A stretch of DNA of 64,000 nucleotides from Flavobacterium sasangense DSM 21067 (GCF_000686885.1 NZ_KK366035.1:1-64000), one strand, 5' to 3'. Positions 51,504-60,614 are shown, numbered from the stretch's first letter. Numbers and translations are program-made. The notes: generated by a model not told the origin, from the sequence alone.

Positions 51504-52715
51504 CTATTTGTTCTTCGCTTCAATCCACTTGCTCATGTACTTGGTGCTTTGTAAGCTTTGGTGTTGTAGTATTTGCCCTAAGAAGTTTTGGTTTCTGTGT
51601 GTTTTCAAATTTTCTTGAAGTTGTGCTACTTTAGTCATGAAATCACTTGCAAATAATTCTTTTTTGAAACGTTTTTCTATAATCGCATAACCGTTTTGTT
51701 GAGCGGTTTCCCAAAGGGATTTATTGGAATATAATTCTACTGCTTTTTCTATAAAATCATCTTCATCAGAAATGAATCCGTTCCAATCTAAATCTCCATT
51801 CATTCCTTCGGCGCCCATTTTGGTCGTTACAGAAGGCAATCCCAATTGCATGGCTTCAAATAATTTTCCTTTCAAACCCGCTCCGTATGGAATTGGCGCT
51901 AACAAAATTTTAGCTTTCGAATAAACATCAGCAACACTTTCAGCTCTTCCTTTGATTAAGAAACCTTCTTTTTCGTTGTGCAATTGCTTGGCTTTTTCCG
52001 AAACATAAGCTCCGTAAACATGGAGTTCGGCTTGTGGAAGTTTTTTTTTGATAAATTTCCAATGTTTTTTTAATTGTAAAACGGTTTGCCAATTGGGTTC
52101 GTGCAAAAAGTTACCGATACTTACAAAATGTTGTCTTTCTTCAAACTTTGGAGTATTTAGATTTATTTCTTCTGATAAAAAAGGTAAATAATATAAAAGT
52201 GAAGCGTCAATTTTAAACGTTTCAGTAGCTAATTGCATTTCGTATTCCGAAATCAACAACGTCAAATCGCATCTGTAAATGGAAGCCATTTCGCGCTTAA
52301 AAACATCGGAAATATAATCTTCAAAAACTAATTCGCGATTTTGTTTGAATGCAACTTCTCGAGCTTTTCTTAGGAAATGTAAATCTTCGGTGTCTAAAAT
52401 TCGTAAGGCATTCGGACATTGTTCCATGACACGCCAACCGTATTGTTCTTCTATCATGAATCGGTCAAAGAGTACAACATTGGGATTCAATGATTTAATT
52501 TCATCATCAAAACTACTATCATTCAGTTGGATTTCATTGGTTTTAACCGAAATCTGAGTCAAATCAAACGAAAAATCTGATTTTGAAGCAGAACACAAAA
52601 ATGTAATTTCATACTCTTTCTTTTGAAACAATGAAATGATTTGCAACATTCTACTTCCGGCTGCTGTTGATGTAGGTTCTGGCCAAACGGCTCCAATGAT
52701 GACTAAATGCTTCAT
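51504..52715 (-). CDS. Glycosyltransferase (GT-B fold, GT4-like)
   Basis: The 403-aa protein starts MKHLVIIGAVWPEPTSTAAG, a typical N-terminal strand and glycine-rich loop of GT-B enzymes. The C-terminal domain has FVSIGNFLHEPNWQTV (about 203), PLAPIPYGAGLKGKLFEAMQ-like donor-site residues (ILLAPIPYGAGLKGKLFEA, about 300) with the E-x7-E type Glu, and GLPSVTTKMGAEG. It probably acts in surface polysaccharide or protein glycosylation. Donor and acceptor are unknown. It stands alone among repeat-rich spacers. Confidence 0.82.
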   Translation of the reverse strand: MKHLVIIGAVWPEPTSTAAGSRMLQIISLFQKKEYEITFLCSASKSDFSFDLTQISVKTNEIQLNDSSFDDEIKSLNPNVVLFDRFMIEEQYGWRVMEQCPNALRILDTEDLHFLRKAREVAFKQNRELVFEDYISDVFKREMASIYRCDLTLLISEYEMQLATETFKIDASLLYYLPFLSEEINLNTPKFEERQHFVSIGNFLHEPNWQTVLQLKKHWKFIKKKLPQAELHVYGAYVSEKAKQLHNEKEGFLIKGRAESVADVYSKAKILLAPIPYGAGLKGKLFEAMQLGLPSVTTKMGAEGMNGDLDWNGFISDEDDFIEKAVELYSNKSLWETAQQNGYAIIEKRFKKELFASDFMTKVAQLQENLKTHRNQNFLGQILQHQSLQSTKYMSKWIEAKNK

Positions 52716-53463
52716 GAGGCAAATATAGTTATATAGTTTTAAGGTTTCAAGTTTCAGATTTTTGGAACACAGATTGGAGAAATTTAAAATAATCTTTAAA
52801 ATCTTATATGAACTTAATTCAGCGTAACTTTTACTTGTTTTTCCTTATATGACTTATATGTTTAATTTTCTTTAGGATGTTGTACATGAACTGGCACGCG
52901 GATGAAACGGGTCAGCCTCGGCGGAGCGCTGGTTGTGGCGGATTTTTAGTTACACTAAGTTTTGCACAGAGTAACACGGAGTTTCTTTGAAGTGGATTGT
53001 GTTGAAGAGTTACACAGAGGCGTTGTACTTTATGGGAACGCGGATGACGATGATTTAGCAGATGGTTACGGATTTCTTATGAAAAGTTATAATGTTTAAA
53101 GTTCTTGATAGGAATTGTCCCCTTGAGGTCCCGATAGCTATCGGGATTAGGGGTGTTGCGGGTTTGTACTTGATTTTTGAACTTGTTCTTGCCCTTGAAC
53201 TTGCTCTTGAACTTGCTCTTGAACTTGTATTTGTTTTAGAACACAGATTTATGAAATTGAAATCATCTTTAAAATTTTAATTACTGCAATATTTTTTAGA
53301 AGGAATTGTCCCCTTGAGGGGATTATAGGGGTGTAGCGGATTTGTAGTTGATTTTTGAATTTGAACTTGCCCTTGAATTGGCATGCGAATTGAAAATTTA
53401 AAAGTAAATTTGCACTAATCACTAATCACTAATCACTAATCACTAATTACTAATCACTAAAAA
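52716..53463 (+). repeat. Repeat-rich intergenic region
   Basis: No gene is supported here. It contains a second copy of the GGAACACAGATT unit (52764-52875), a unit with GTTACACAGAG-like phrases (52961-53020, repeated at 54434-54500), two GTCCCCTTGAGG units (53116 and 53308), and an 18-bp palindrome TCCCGATAGCTATCGGGA at 53129-53146. CTTGAA hexamer arrays follow (53160-53235 and 53345-53385). A CACTAAT array at the end lies directly before the NUDIX gene. Confidence 0.7.
53413..53460 (+). repeat. CACTAAT heptamer array at the NUDIX start codon
   Basis: Seven near-perfect 7-bp units of CACTAAT (the sixth reads TACTAAT) end 3 bp before the ATG at 53464. Such an array in the ribosome-binding position can vary in length by slippage. 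Confidence 0.85.
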
Positions 53464-53976
53464 ATGAGTTTTTTCAAATTTTGTCCTAGTTGTGCTTCAA
53501 CGCATTTTACATTTCCTGATAATCGTCGGTTTTTTTGTGAGGATTGCGGTTTTACGTATTATCACAACATTGCGGCGGCTGTAGCGCTTGTTTTTACGTT
53601 TGAAGACAAAGTGTTGTTTACGGTTCGAAATGTTGACCCAGATAAAGGGAAATGGGATTTACCAGGTGGCTTTATTGACCCAAATGAAACAGCAGAAGAA
53701 GCGGCTTGTAGAGAGATTAGAGAAGAATTGGGCTTGAACTTGCAGCCTTCGGATTTAAAGTATGTTACGACTTCACCGAATAATTATTTGTATAAAAACG
53801 TGCCGTACCGAACGATGGATATTTTTTATGAATGCGCCTTGCCTTCAAATGGAATCAATGTGGCTGCTGAAGACGAAATTCAGGAATTAATTTGGGTGAA
53901 ACGCTCTGAAATTGATTTGGAGAAAATTGGTTTTGTTTCGATTCGAAAAGTGATAGGAGAAAAGTATTTGAAATAG
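53464..53976 (+). CDS. NUDIX hydrolase with N-terminal zinc ribbon
   Basis: The 170-aa protein has an N-terminal four-cysteine ribbon (FCPSCAS and FFCEDCGF, about 7-28) and a complete Nudix box GGFIDPNETAEEAACREIRE followed by ELG (about 72-94), fitting G-x5-E-x7-R-E-U-x-E-E-x-G-U. It hydrolyses a nucleoside diphosphate derivative. The NADH pyrophosphatase NudC also has a zinc ribbon, but this protein is shorter and lacks clear NudC signatures. Confidence 0.9.
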   Translation: MSFFKFCPSCASTHFTFPDNRRFFCEDCGFTYYHNIAAAVALVFTFEDKVLFTVRNVDPDKGKWDLPGGFIDPNETAEEAACREIREELGLNLQPSDLKYVTTSPNNYLYKNVPYRTMDIFYECALPSNGINVAAEDEIQELIWVKRSEIDLEKIGFVSIRKVIGEKYLK

Positions 53977-54984
53977 TTGATTTTGTTTTTCAGGTTTTTG
54001 GAACACAGATTGATGAAATTGAAGTCATCTTTAAAATTTAAATGCTTAGAAATCTTTAGAAATTCATTGACACGATTGTCATCCTGAGCGGAGTCGAAGG
54101 CTAATGAAAAAATAGCTCTAAAATTTCTTAGAAAGAATTGTCCCCTTGAGGGGACTTTAGGGGTGTTACGTGTGTTTTGAATGTTGAATGATGAATAACG
54201 AATGTTGAAAGTTGAATTTGATTTTTGCCCTTGAACTTGAACTTGTTTTTGCTTTGTAATACAGATTTAAGAAATTGAAATCATCTTTAAAATTTAAATG
54301 CCCAGAAATCTTTAGAAATTCATTGACACGATTGTCATCCTGAGCGGAGTCGAAGGCTAATGAAAAAGTATAGCACTAAAATTTCTTAGAAAGAATTGTC
54401 CCCTTGAGGGGACTTTAGGGGTGTTACGGTTGTTATTTTACACAGAGCTTCACTGAGTTTCTTTTGAAGTAGATTGCGTTGAGAGAGCTACACAGAGCGT
54501 TTTACTTGTTTGAGTTTTCTTACCGCCCAGTTTGTCGTGCTGCTAAGCATCGCTATTGATTTTTGCCCTTGAACTTGTTCTTGCCTTTATTCTTACCTTT
54601 GAACTTGAACTTGAACTTGCCCTTGTTCTTGCCCTTTAAATTATCATTATACAATTTTTCAAAAGTAAACAAAGCTTTGATGAATTGAAAAAATTACTTA
54701 TTTCCAAGCAACATAAATTTTGTGAGCTCCTTATTTTTCAGATGGTCTGAGCGATATGATATGTAATTTGTATAAATATAATTGTTTGAAATTCAATAGG
54801 TTAAAAAATTATATTGATTTACTGACAATCAATAGCTTTGTTTAAAACTTGCTCCAATTGTGAATAAGTTTGACTTTCTTTTTTCCTACAAAATTACAAT
54901 CTTTGTAAGAGTCGGTTAGGCACGAAATCCGAAGCTAGTGTACTATGACAAAAAATTATTTATTCACTTTTAACACTAAAAAAT
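53977..54984 (+). repeat. Repeat-rich intergenic region with a 170-bp direct repeat
   Basis: No gene is supported. Segments 54000-54170 and 54257-54428 are diverged copies of one unit. Each contains ATTGTCATCCTGAGCGGAGT, then an AAATTTCTTAGAAAG stretch and the hairpin GTCCCCTTGAGGGGAC. A GTTACACAGAG-like unit (54434-54500) and CTTGAA arrays (54220-54250 and 54555-54640) follow. From 54650 to 54984 there is AT-rich sequence that should hold the HU promoter, but no convincing box was found. Confidence 0.75.
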
Positions 54985-55368
54985 ATGAGTGTAAAGTACA
55001 AAGTTCTTCCTAGAAAGAACCCTCAGGACTTAACAGCGCCTGAAAAGTTTTATGCCGCTGCTATTGCAGATGGTGAAGTTGATTTAGACAAATTAGCCGA
55101 GCAAATTTCGTATCAATGTACGGTAACCGAATCGGATTGCTATGCGGTATTGTTGTCCTTAGAACGCAACATTATTAGCGAATTAGAGCAAGGCAGAATT
55201 GTCAAATTAGGGCGATTAGGTAATTTTCAAATTGGGGTAAGCTCTGAAGGTAGAGATACGGCTGAAGAAGTAACTTCGGGAGCCATTACCAAAACACGAA
55301 TTTTATTCCGTCCAGGTAAAAGATTACGTTCTTTATTGAATGACTTGTCATTTAGAAAAGCGAGCTAG
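54985..55368 (+). CDS. Bacteroidota-type HU DNA-binding protein (HU-HIG)
   Basis: The 127-aa protein is an HU-like nucleoid protein of the Bacteroidota family with an Ig-like or extended N-terminus. It starts MSVKYKVLPRKNPQDL and shows ITSECY-like helix TESDCYAVLLSLERNII (about 49-65), VKLGRLGNFQIGVSSEG (about 72-88) and the DNA arm region TRILFRPGKRLRSLL. It bends or coats DNA. Such genes occur in many copies in this phylum and often lie beside mobile or restriction genes, as here. Confidence 0.85.
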   Translation: MSVKYKVLPRKNPQDLTAPEKFYAAAIADGEVDLDKLAEQISYQCTVTESDCYAVLLSLERNIISELEQGRIVKLGRLGNFQIGVSSEGRDTAEEVTSGAITKTRILFRPGKRLRSLLNDLSFRKAS

Positions 55369-55418
55369 AACCCCGATTTTTGAGCGTAATTTTGTAGTAA
55401 GACCTCGAGTATTCCAGT
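55364..55418 (+). repeat. Direct repeat, copy 1 (HU 3' end)
   Basis: It starts GCTAGAACCCCGATTTTTGA and continues to CCTCGAGTATTCCAG. It covers the last HU codon and stop. A diverged copy starts 320 bp downstream. Confidence 0.75.
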
Positions 55419-55437
55419 GCTCGGGGTCTTTTTTTTG
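55401..55437 (+). terminator. HU terminator
   Basis: GACCTCGAG and CTCGGGGTC form a stem (with G-U pairs), followed by eight Ts. Confidence 0.8.
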
Positions 55438-55440
55438 TTA

Positions 55441-55683
55441 TAATTGTAACAATTTCGTCCTGATGAAACTTTTGCTTTGTCCTGACGAACCTTTTCTTTT
55501 GTCCTGATGTTTTACTTTTTTCATGCTGACCAACTAAAAAAAATAGTTTTCGCGTTTATTTTAAAAAAAATGTAGCGTTTTTTTACTTTATAATTGCCAT
55601 TCTTTACATTTTTCCAACGATTTTTTTAACTGTTTATCGAATTTTTAGTCACTAAAAAGCATAAAAAAAGCTCAAAAAAACTG
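55441..55683 (+). other. AT-rich spacer with GTCCTGA repeats
   Basis: No gene is seen. GTCCTGATGAA, GTCCTGACGAA and GTCCTGATG occur at about 55458-55508 with a spacing of 21-24 bp. The rest is poly-A/T-rich sequence of unknown role. Confidence 0.5.
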
Positions 55684-55738
55684 GCTAGAACCCCTATTTT
55701 TGAGCGTAATTTTGTAATAAGACCTCGAGTAGTTCCAG
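55684..55738 (+). repeat. Direct repeat, copy 2 (HU 3'-end-like)
   Basis: GCTAGAACCCCTATTTTTGA and so on matches copy 1 over about 55 bp, with a different end after CCTCGAGTA. No HU coding sequence precedes it, so it is either a remnant of a deleted HU copy or a duplicated insertion boundary. Confidence 0.7.
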
Positions 55739-56086
55739 CTACTCTAACGAAATTATAGTGTAAATATAGTATTATTTTTAATTGTGCCGATGCTCCTTTT
55801 TAAAATTTAACATTGTAAAATGCAACTTTTTTATTGTTGTATTTTAATTATTTTTTTTTACAAAAGCCTTACAATTTGTTTGTTCTAAAAAAAATGTTTT
55901 CTAGCGTTTTTCTATTTAACATTCTTAATACGGATTTCCACATTTTTATCTCAATCCCATTGTTTACTTTAACTGCTGAAGCATCGACCTATTTTTACCT
56001 GGTTTTAAATTCAGGTAGTGGTATAGGTTGTGTAGGTGCTTTTTTTTTCATAAGTTTGAAAAAGTCAGAAATTAATTACTTACCTA

Positions 56087-59000
56087 ATGACACTTACGCA
56101 ATACATCGATAAAATAAACACGCTTTACAAAACAGGAAACGCTCGAGAACATTCGTATCGTGGTGACCTTCAAAACCTCATTATGGCCATTTTGCCTGAT
56201 GTTTTGGTGACCAATGAACCCGCTCGAGTAGATTGTGGTGCGCCTGATTATGTATTGACCCGCAAAGACGTTCCTGTTGGTTATATTGAAGCGAAAGACA
56301 TTGGAGTGGATTTAGGAAGCAAAACCCTAAAAGAACAATTTGACCGTTACAAATCGGGATTGTCGAATTTGATTTTTACTGATTATATGGATTTCCATTT
56401 TTACAAAGATGGAGAACTAACCACCAAAATTGCGATTGCTACCCTTCGACAAGCTCAGGATGGTAAATCGGTTGAAATTGTTCCGATTGTGGAAAACTTT
56501 GACCAATTTAACCAACTCATAAAAAACTTTGCCGAAACCATTTCGCAAACCATTAAGTCACCCACTAAATTGGCTCAAATGATGGCGGGCAAGGCTCGCT
56601 TAATGGCTGACGTTATCGAAAAATCATTAAACCATGACGACCAAGAAGGCAAACGTTCGCAACTAAAATCGCAAATGCTTTCATTTCAACAAATGTTGAT
56701 TCACGACATTGACAATAAAGCGTTTTCGGATATTTATGCGCAAACCATTGCTTACGGTATGTTTGCGGCTCGTTATCACGACCCAACTTTACCCACTTTT
56801 TCGAGAATGGAAGCGGCTGAATTGATCCCAAAATCAAATCCATTTCTTAGAAAATTATTTCAAGACATTGCGGGTTTTGATTTAGATACCCGTTTAACAT
56901 GGATAGTTGACGAGTTAGTTAATATTTTCCTAGCTTCAGACGTGGCAACCATTATGAAAAACTTTGGTAAAAGTACCAAACAGGAAGACCCTGTAGTTCA
57001 CTTTTACGAAACGTTTTTAGGGGAATACAATCCCGCTTTAAGAAAAGCTCGAGGCGTTTGGTACACTCCGCAACCTGTTGTGAATTTTATTGTACGTGCG
57101 GTTGATGATATTTTGAAAACGGAGTTTCATTTACCACAAGGTTTAGCCGATACCAGCAAAATAAAAATTAAGAAAAAAGCGGTTACCCAAACGGGAACGG
57201 GTGCCAACTCCAAAATAAAAGAGGTTGAAACTGAAACAGAAGTTCACAAAGTACAAATTCTTGATCCAGCTACAGGAACAGGAACTTTCCTTGCCGAAGT
57301 AGTAAAACACATACACAAGAAATTTGAAGGACAACAAGGCATTTGGAGTAAGTATGTAACCAATGATTTAATACCAAGATTAAACGGCTTTGAGTTGCTT
57401 ATGGCGAGTTATGCTATGGCACATTTGAAAATGGACATGCTGCTTACCGAAACAGGTTACAAGCCAACGGACGACCAACGTTTTAAAATATTTTTGACCA
57501 ACTCATTAGAAGAAGCACACCCCGACACCGCAACGCTTTTTAGTTCTTGGTTAAGTGACGAAGTCGACCAAGCCAATGCGATTAAAAGAGATGCACCTGT
57601 AATGGTTGTAATTGGAAATCCGCCTTATGCCGTTAGTAGTACTAATAAAAACGAATGGATTCAAAATCTAATTGCAGATTACAAAAAAGATTTGAACGAA
57701 AGAAAAATCAACCTTGATGATGATTATATAAAATTCACTCGTTTCGGACAACATTTTATTGATAAAAATGGTGAAGGCGTTTTAGCTTATATTTCTAATA
57801 ATAGTTTTATTGATGGAATCACACACCGTCAAATGCGAAAACATTTATTAGAAAGTTTTGATAAAATCTATATTTTAGATTTACATGGCAACGCTAAGAA
57901 AAAAGAAGTAAGCCCTGATGGCTCACCTGACCAAAACGTTTTTGATATTATGCAAGGTGTATCTATCAACTTATTCATAAAAACAGGAAAGAAAAACAAA
58001 AACGAATTAGGTAAAGTTTTTCATTTTGATTTGTTTGGTAAAAGAGATTTTAAATATGATTTTTTGAATCAGAATTTAAAAGATTTAAAATGGAATAATT
58101 TAAAATTTGAAGAGCCTTATTATTTCTTTGTTCCTAAAGATTTTAGTTTACAAGACAAATATGAGAAAGGTTTAAAAATTGACATTTTACTAAAAAATTA
58201 CAATTCAGGTATTCAAACTAAAAATGATTCTATAGCTATTAATTTTACTGAAAATAGTTTAAATAAAATTATTGATGATTTTTCATTTTTAAATGTTCAA
58301 GATATAAAATTAAAGTATAAAATTAAAGATGGCATTTGGAAAACAGAAGAAGCAAAAAAAGATATTGAAAGTAAGTTGTTCAAAAAAATAAATATTTTAT
58401 ATAAACTATTTGACAAAAGATATTCTATTTTAACAAATAGATCAGGTGGTTTTATTGGAAGACCAAGAGGCAAAACAATGATTGACATGTCCTTTGAAAA
58501 TTATGGTTTGTGTTTAATGAGAACAACTGTAGATGTAAAATATTTTTCAAATATTTTTATTTCAAATTGCCCTATAGACTTAAATCTTTATGGTTTTCAG
58601 ACGTTTATTTTTCCATTATACTCATATCCTGAAGTCACAACCCAACAAAGTCTGTTAAACGAAACTATTCGCACCCCTAATCTCAACATGGAAATTGTGA
58701 ATGATATAGCCAAAGGGTTAGGGTTAGCATTTACACCAGAGAAAGAAGACGGCAATGTTTGTTTGGCAAATGACAAAGACGTTCGCTCAGAATTTAGAAC
58801 CACGTTTGCTCCAATAGATTTATTGGATTATATCTATGCGGTGCTTCACTCACCAACCTACAGAGAAACGTATAAAGAATTTTTAAAAATAGATTTTCCT
58901 AGAGTGCCATATCCAAAGGATTCCAACATCTTTTGGCAATTGGTTCAACTAGGTGGAGAACTAAGACAAATTCATTTGTTAGAAAGTCCTATTGTAGAAA

Positions 59001-59278
59001 AATACATTACGCAATATCCTGAAGATGGTAACAACATTGTAACGAAACCAACTTACAAAAACGGCAACGTATATATTAACGAAACACAGTATTTCGCCAA
59101 CGTTCCCGAAGTGGCTTGGAACTTTTACATTGGTGGCTATCAACCTGCTCAAAAATGGCTCAAAGACCGCAAAGACCGAGAACTAGGCTTTGAAGATATT
59201 TTGCATTATCAAAAAATCATCGTTGCTTTAACAGAAACGGATAGAATAATGAAGGAAATAGATAAAATTGAAATTTGA
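56087..59278 (+). CDS. Single-chain restriction-modification enzyme (type IIG/ISP-like, no helicase)
   Basis: The 1063-aa protein fuses three parts. An N-terminal PD-(D/E)xK-type nuclease reads GAPDYVLTRKDVPVGYIEAK (about 46-65; Asp and E-x-K visible). A helical region and an N6-adenine methyltransferase follow, with motif I DPATGTGTFLA (about 392-402) and motif IV NPPYAV (about 512-517). The C-terminal target-recognition domain has the PF18135-like type ISP ending. Type ISP enzymes such as LlaGI carry a helicase between nuclease and methyltransferase and are about 1500 aa. That part is absent here, so a type IIG activity is more likely. A DUF1905 gene follows immediately. Confidence 0.88.
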   Translation: MTLTQYIDKINTLYKTGNAREHSYRGDLQNLIMAILPDVLVTNEPARVDCGAPDYVLTRKDVPVGYIEAKDIGVDLGSKTLKEQFDRYKSGLSNLIFTDYMDFHFYKDGELTTKIAIATLRQAQDGKSVEIVPIVENFDQFNQLIKNFAETISQTIKSPTKLAQMMAGKARLMADVIEKSLNHDDQEGKRSQLKSQMLSFQQMLIHDIDNKAFSDIYAQTIAYGMFAARYHDPTLPTFSRMEAAELIPKSNPFLRKLFQDIAGFDLDTRLTWIVDELVNIFLASDVATIMKNFGKSTKQEDPVVHFYETFLGEYNPALRKARGVWYTPQPVVNFIVRAVDDILKTEFHLPQGLADTSKIKIKKKAVTQTGTGANSKIKEVETETEVHKVQILDPATGTGTFLAEVVKHIHKKFEGQQGIWSKYVTNDLIPRLNGFELLMASYAMAHLKMDMLLTETGYKPTDDQRFKIFLTNSLEEAHPDTATLFSSWLSDEVDQANAIKRDAPVMVVIGNPPYAVSSTNKNEWIQNLIADYKKDLNERKINLDDDYIKFTRFGQHFIDKNGEGVLAYISNNSFIDGITHRQMRKHLLESFDKIYILDLHGNAKKKEVSPDGSPDQNVFDIMQGVSINLFIKTGKKNKNELGKVFHFDLFGKRDFKYDFLNQNLKDLKWNNLKFEEPYYFFVPKDFSLQDKYEKGLKIDILLKNYNSGIQTKNDSIAINFTENSLNKIIDDFSFLNVQDIKLKYKIKDGIWKTEEAKKDIESKLFKKINILYKLFDKRYSILTNRSGGFIGRPRGKTMIDMSFENYGLCLMRTTVDVKYFSNIFISNCPIDLNLYGFQTFIFPLYSYPEVTTQQSLLNETIRTPNLNMEIVNDIAKGLGLAFTPEKEDGNVCLANDKDVRSEFRTTFAPIDLLDYIYAVLHSPTYRETYKEFLKIDFPRVPYPKDSNIFWQLVQLGGELRQIHLLESPIVEKYITQYPEDGNNIVTKPTYKNGNVYINETQYFANVPEVAWNFYIGGYQPAQKWLKDRKDRELGFEDILHYQKIIVALTETDRIMKEIDKIEI

Positions 59279-59279
59279 T

Positions 59280-59738
59280 ATGCGAATTATCATAGAAAAC
59301 GAACTTTTAGAGTTACAGTATATTCCAGGCAATGGCGCTTGGACGTACCAATTAATTGTTCCCAATACTAAAGACATTAAAGGCAAATGGGGCGATTTAA
59401 AAGTTTCGGGCACTATTGATGGTTATGCTATTCAACATAAGAATTTAGGACCGGTTAAAAATGGAGATAAAAAGCTGGCTGTTAATTCTGAAATACGAAA
59501 TGCCATTCAAAAAACAGGTGGCGATAAAGTATTGGTTACCTTATTTTTAGAAGACACCCAAAAGACTGACGAGCAAGCCATTTTAGATTGTTTTGCCGAA
59601 GCTAATGTTTTGTCTGTTTTTCAAAAACAAGATAAAACCTATCAAAAAGAACTTTTACAAGCCATACAAGATGTAGCCACAGAAGAGCAACAAGTGGCAA
59701 AAATTGTGGAAGTAATTACAATTTTGGAGGGTAGGTAA
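59280..59738 (+). CDS. DUF1905/YdeI-like protein downstream of the R-M gene
   Basis: From ATG at 59280 (MRIIIENELLELQY) the protein is 152 aa. A TTG 12 bp earlier overlaps the R-M gene and is less likely. Residues about 15-90 match the DUF1905 beta-barrel (WTYQLIVPN, KGKWGDLKVSGTIDGYAI). The C-terminal helical part resembles the YdeI/OmpD-associated region but is diverged. The ATG comes 1 bp after the R-M stop, so the genes form one unit. Whether it affects restriction is unknown. Confidence 0.75.
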   Translation: MRIIIENELLELQYIPGNGAWTYQLIVPNTKDIKGKWGDLKVSGTIDGYAIQHKNLGPVKNGDKKLAVNSEIRNAIQKTGGDKVLVTLFLEDTQKTDEQAILDCFAEANVLSVFQKQDKTYQKELLQAIQDVATEEQQVAKIVEVITILEGR

Positions 59739-59829
59739 TTTTATTTGTTATGAAGCTTTTACGCAAATTTTTTTTGCTTTCGTTTATTAAATATCTACAC
59801 TAATAAAAAAAACAAATCTTAATTTAATT

Positions 59830-60582
59830 ATGAAATTTTTAAAATTTATAATTTCAATATTTTCTTTAGTCGCAGTACAAAATTTATCAGCCCAAAAAAT
59901 AACTCTTAACGAGTTACATACAATGGCCAGCTATAAAAATTGGGAAACCACAAACAAGTTTTTAATTACTAAAGGTTGGGATTATTATGATTCATCCGAA
60001 AGTGATGGTATTGGTTATAATACAATTTCCTGGGCGCATGGAAGAAACCTATATGACGATGCAAAAGCTAAAGGATGGTTTTATGTTTATAATTATGAGG
60101 GACTGCCAAATAAAATAATGTATCGATTTAGACAAAAGGAGTTTTATAACGCAATTATTCAACAAGTAGCCACAAATGGTTATAAATTAACAGATGAAGA
60201 AATATTAGATAATCGTGTTGTAGCGTCCTATGAGAATAAGTTATTCTATTTAAAGATCGCTTATAATCGTGAAGAGGATAGTGATAATGATGATGATTAT
60301 TATTATGGTGGCTCCAATAAAAAAACTTACACAGTTTATGAAGTAAGCATTTATAAAAAGGGAGGAGTGTATGATCCTAATAATGGATTTAAAAAGGATT
60401 ATGATGAGTATGGAAATGTTATTTCAACTTACAATTTAAAAGATGGGAAAATAGAGGGTTTATTGACAAATTACGATTCTATTGGAAGAGTTAAAAGAAC
60501 AGCAAATTTTAAACTGGGGAATTTAGAAGGACCTTCTGTTGAAAATTTTTATCTTGCTATTCTACAAAATTTTAAAGGCTAA
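59830..60582 (+). CDS. Secreted protein of unknown function with a MORN-like tail
   Basis: The 250-aa protein has a signal peptide (MKFLKFIISIFSLVAVQNLSAQ), a central domain rich in Tyr/Trp (residues 30-180) and an acidic patch EEDSDNDDDYYY. The C-terminal repeats YGNVISTYNLKDGKIEGLL and IGRVKRTANFKLGNLEG resemble the MORN/toxin-immunity-type repeats common in Flavobacteriia. No family for the main domain is recognised. Confidence 0.65.
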   Translation: MKFLKFIISIFSLVAVQNLSAQKITLNELHTMASYKNWETTNKFLITKGWDYYDSSESDGIGYNTISWAHGRNLYDDAKAKGWFYVYNYEGLPNKIMYRFRQKEFYNAIIQQVATNGYKLTDEEILDNRVVASYENKLFYLKIAYNREEDSDNDDDYYYGGSNKKTYTVYEVSIYKKGGVYDPNNGFKKDYDEYGNVISTYNLKDGKIEGLLTNYDSIGRVKRTANFKLGNLEGPSVENFYLAILQNFKG

Positions 60583-60610
60583 AGAAAACTATTGTTTCTT
60601 TAGCCTTTAT
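60577..60610. terminator. Bidirectional terminator between secreted-protein gene and porP/sprF
   Basis: GGCTAAAGAAA (60577-60587) pairs with TTTCTTTAGCC (60595-60605). It overlaps the stop codon of the upstream gene and can end the converging gene as well. Confidence 0.85.
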
Positions 60611-60614
60611 TTTT

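Noticed and set aside
53092..53280. A 62-residue frame containing repeated Leu-Ala-Leu-Glu units
   Set aside because: It is a translation of the CTTGAA hexamer array and not a protein gene.
55834..56112. A 92-residue plus-strand open frame before the R-M gene
   Set aside because: It uses a non-ATG start, overlaps the R-M start by 26 bp and consists of AT-rich hydrophobic codons. It is probably chance.
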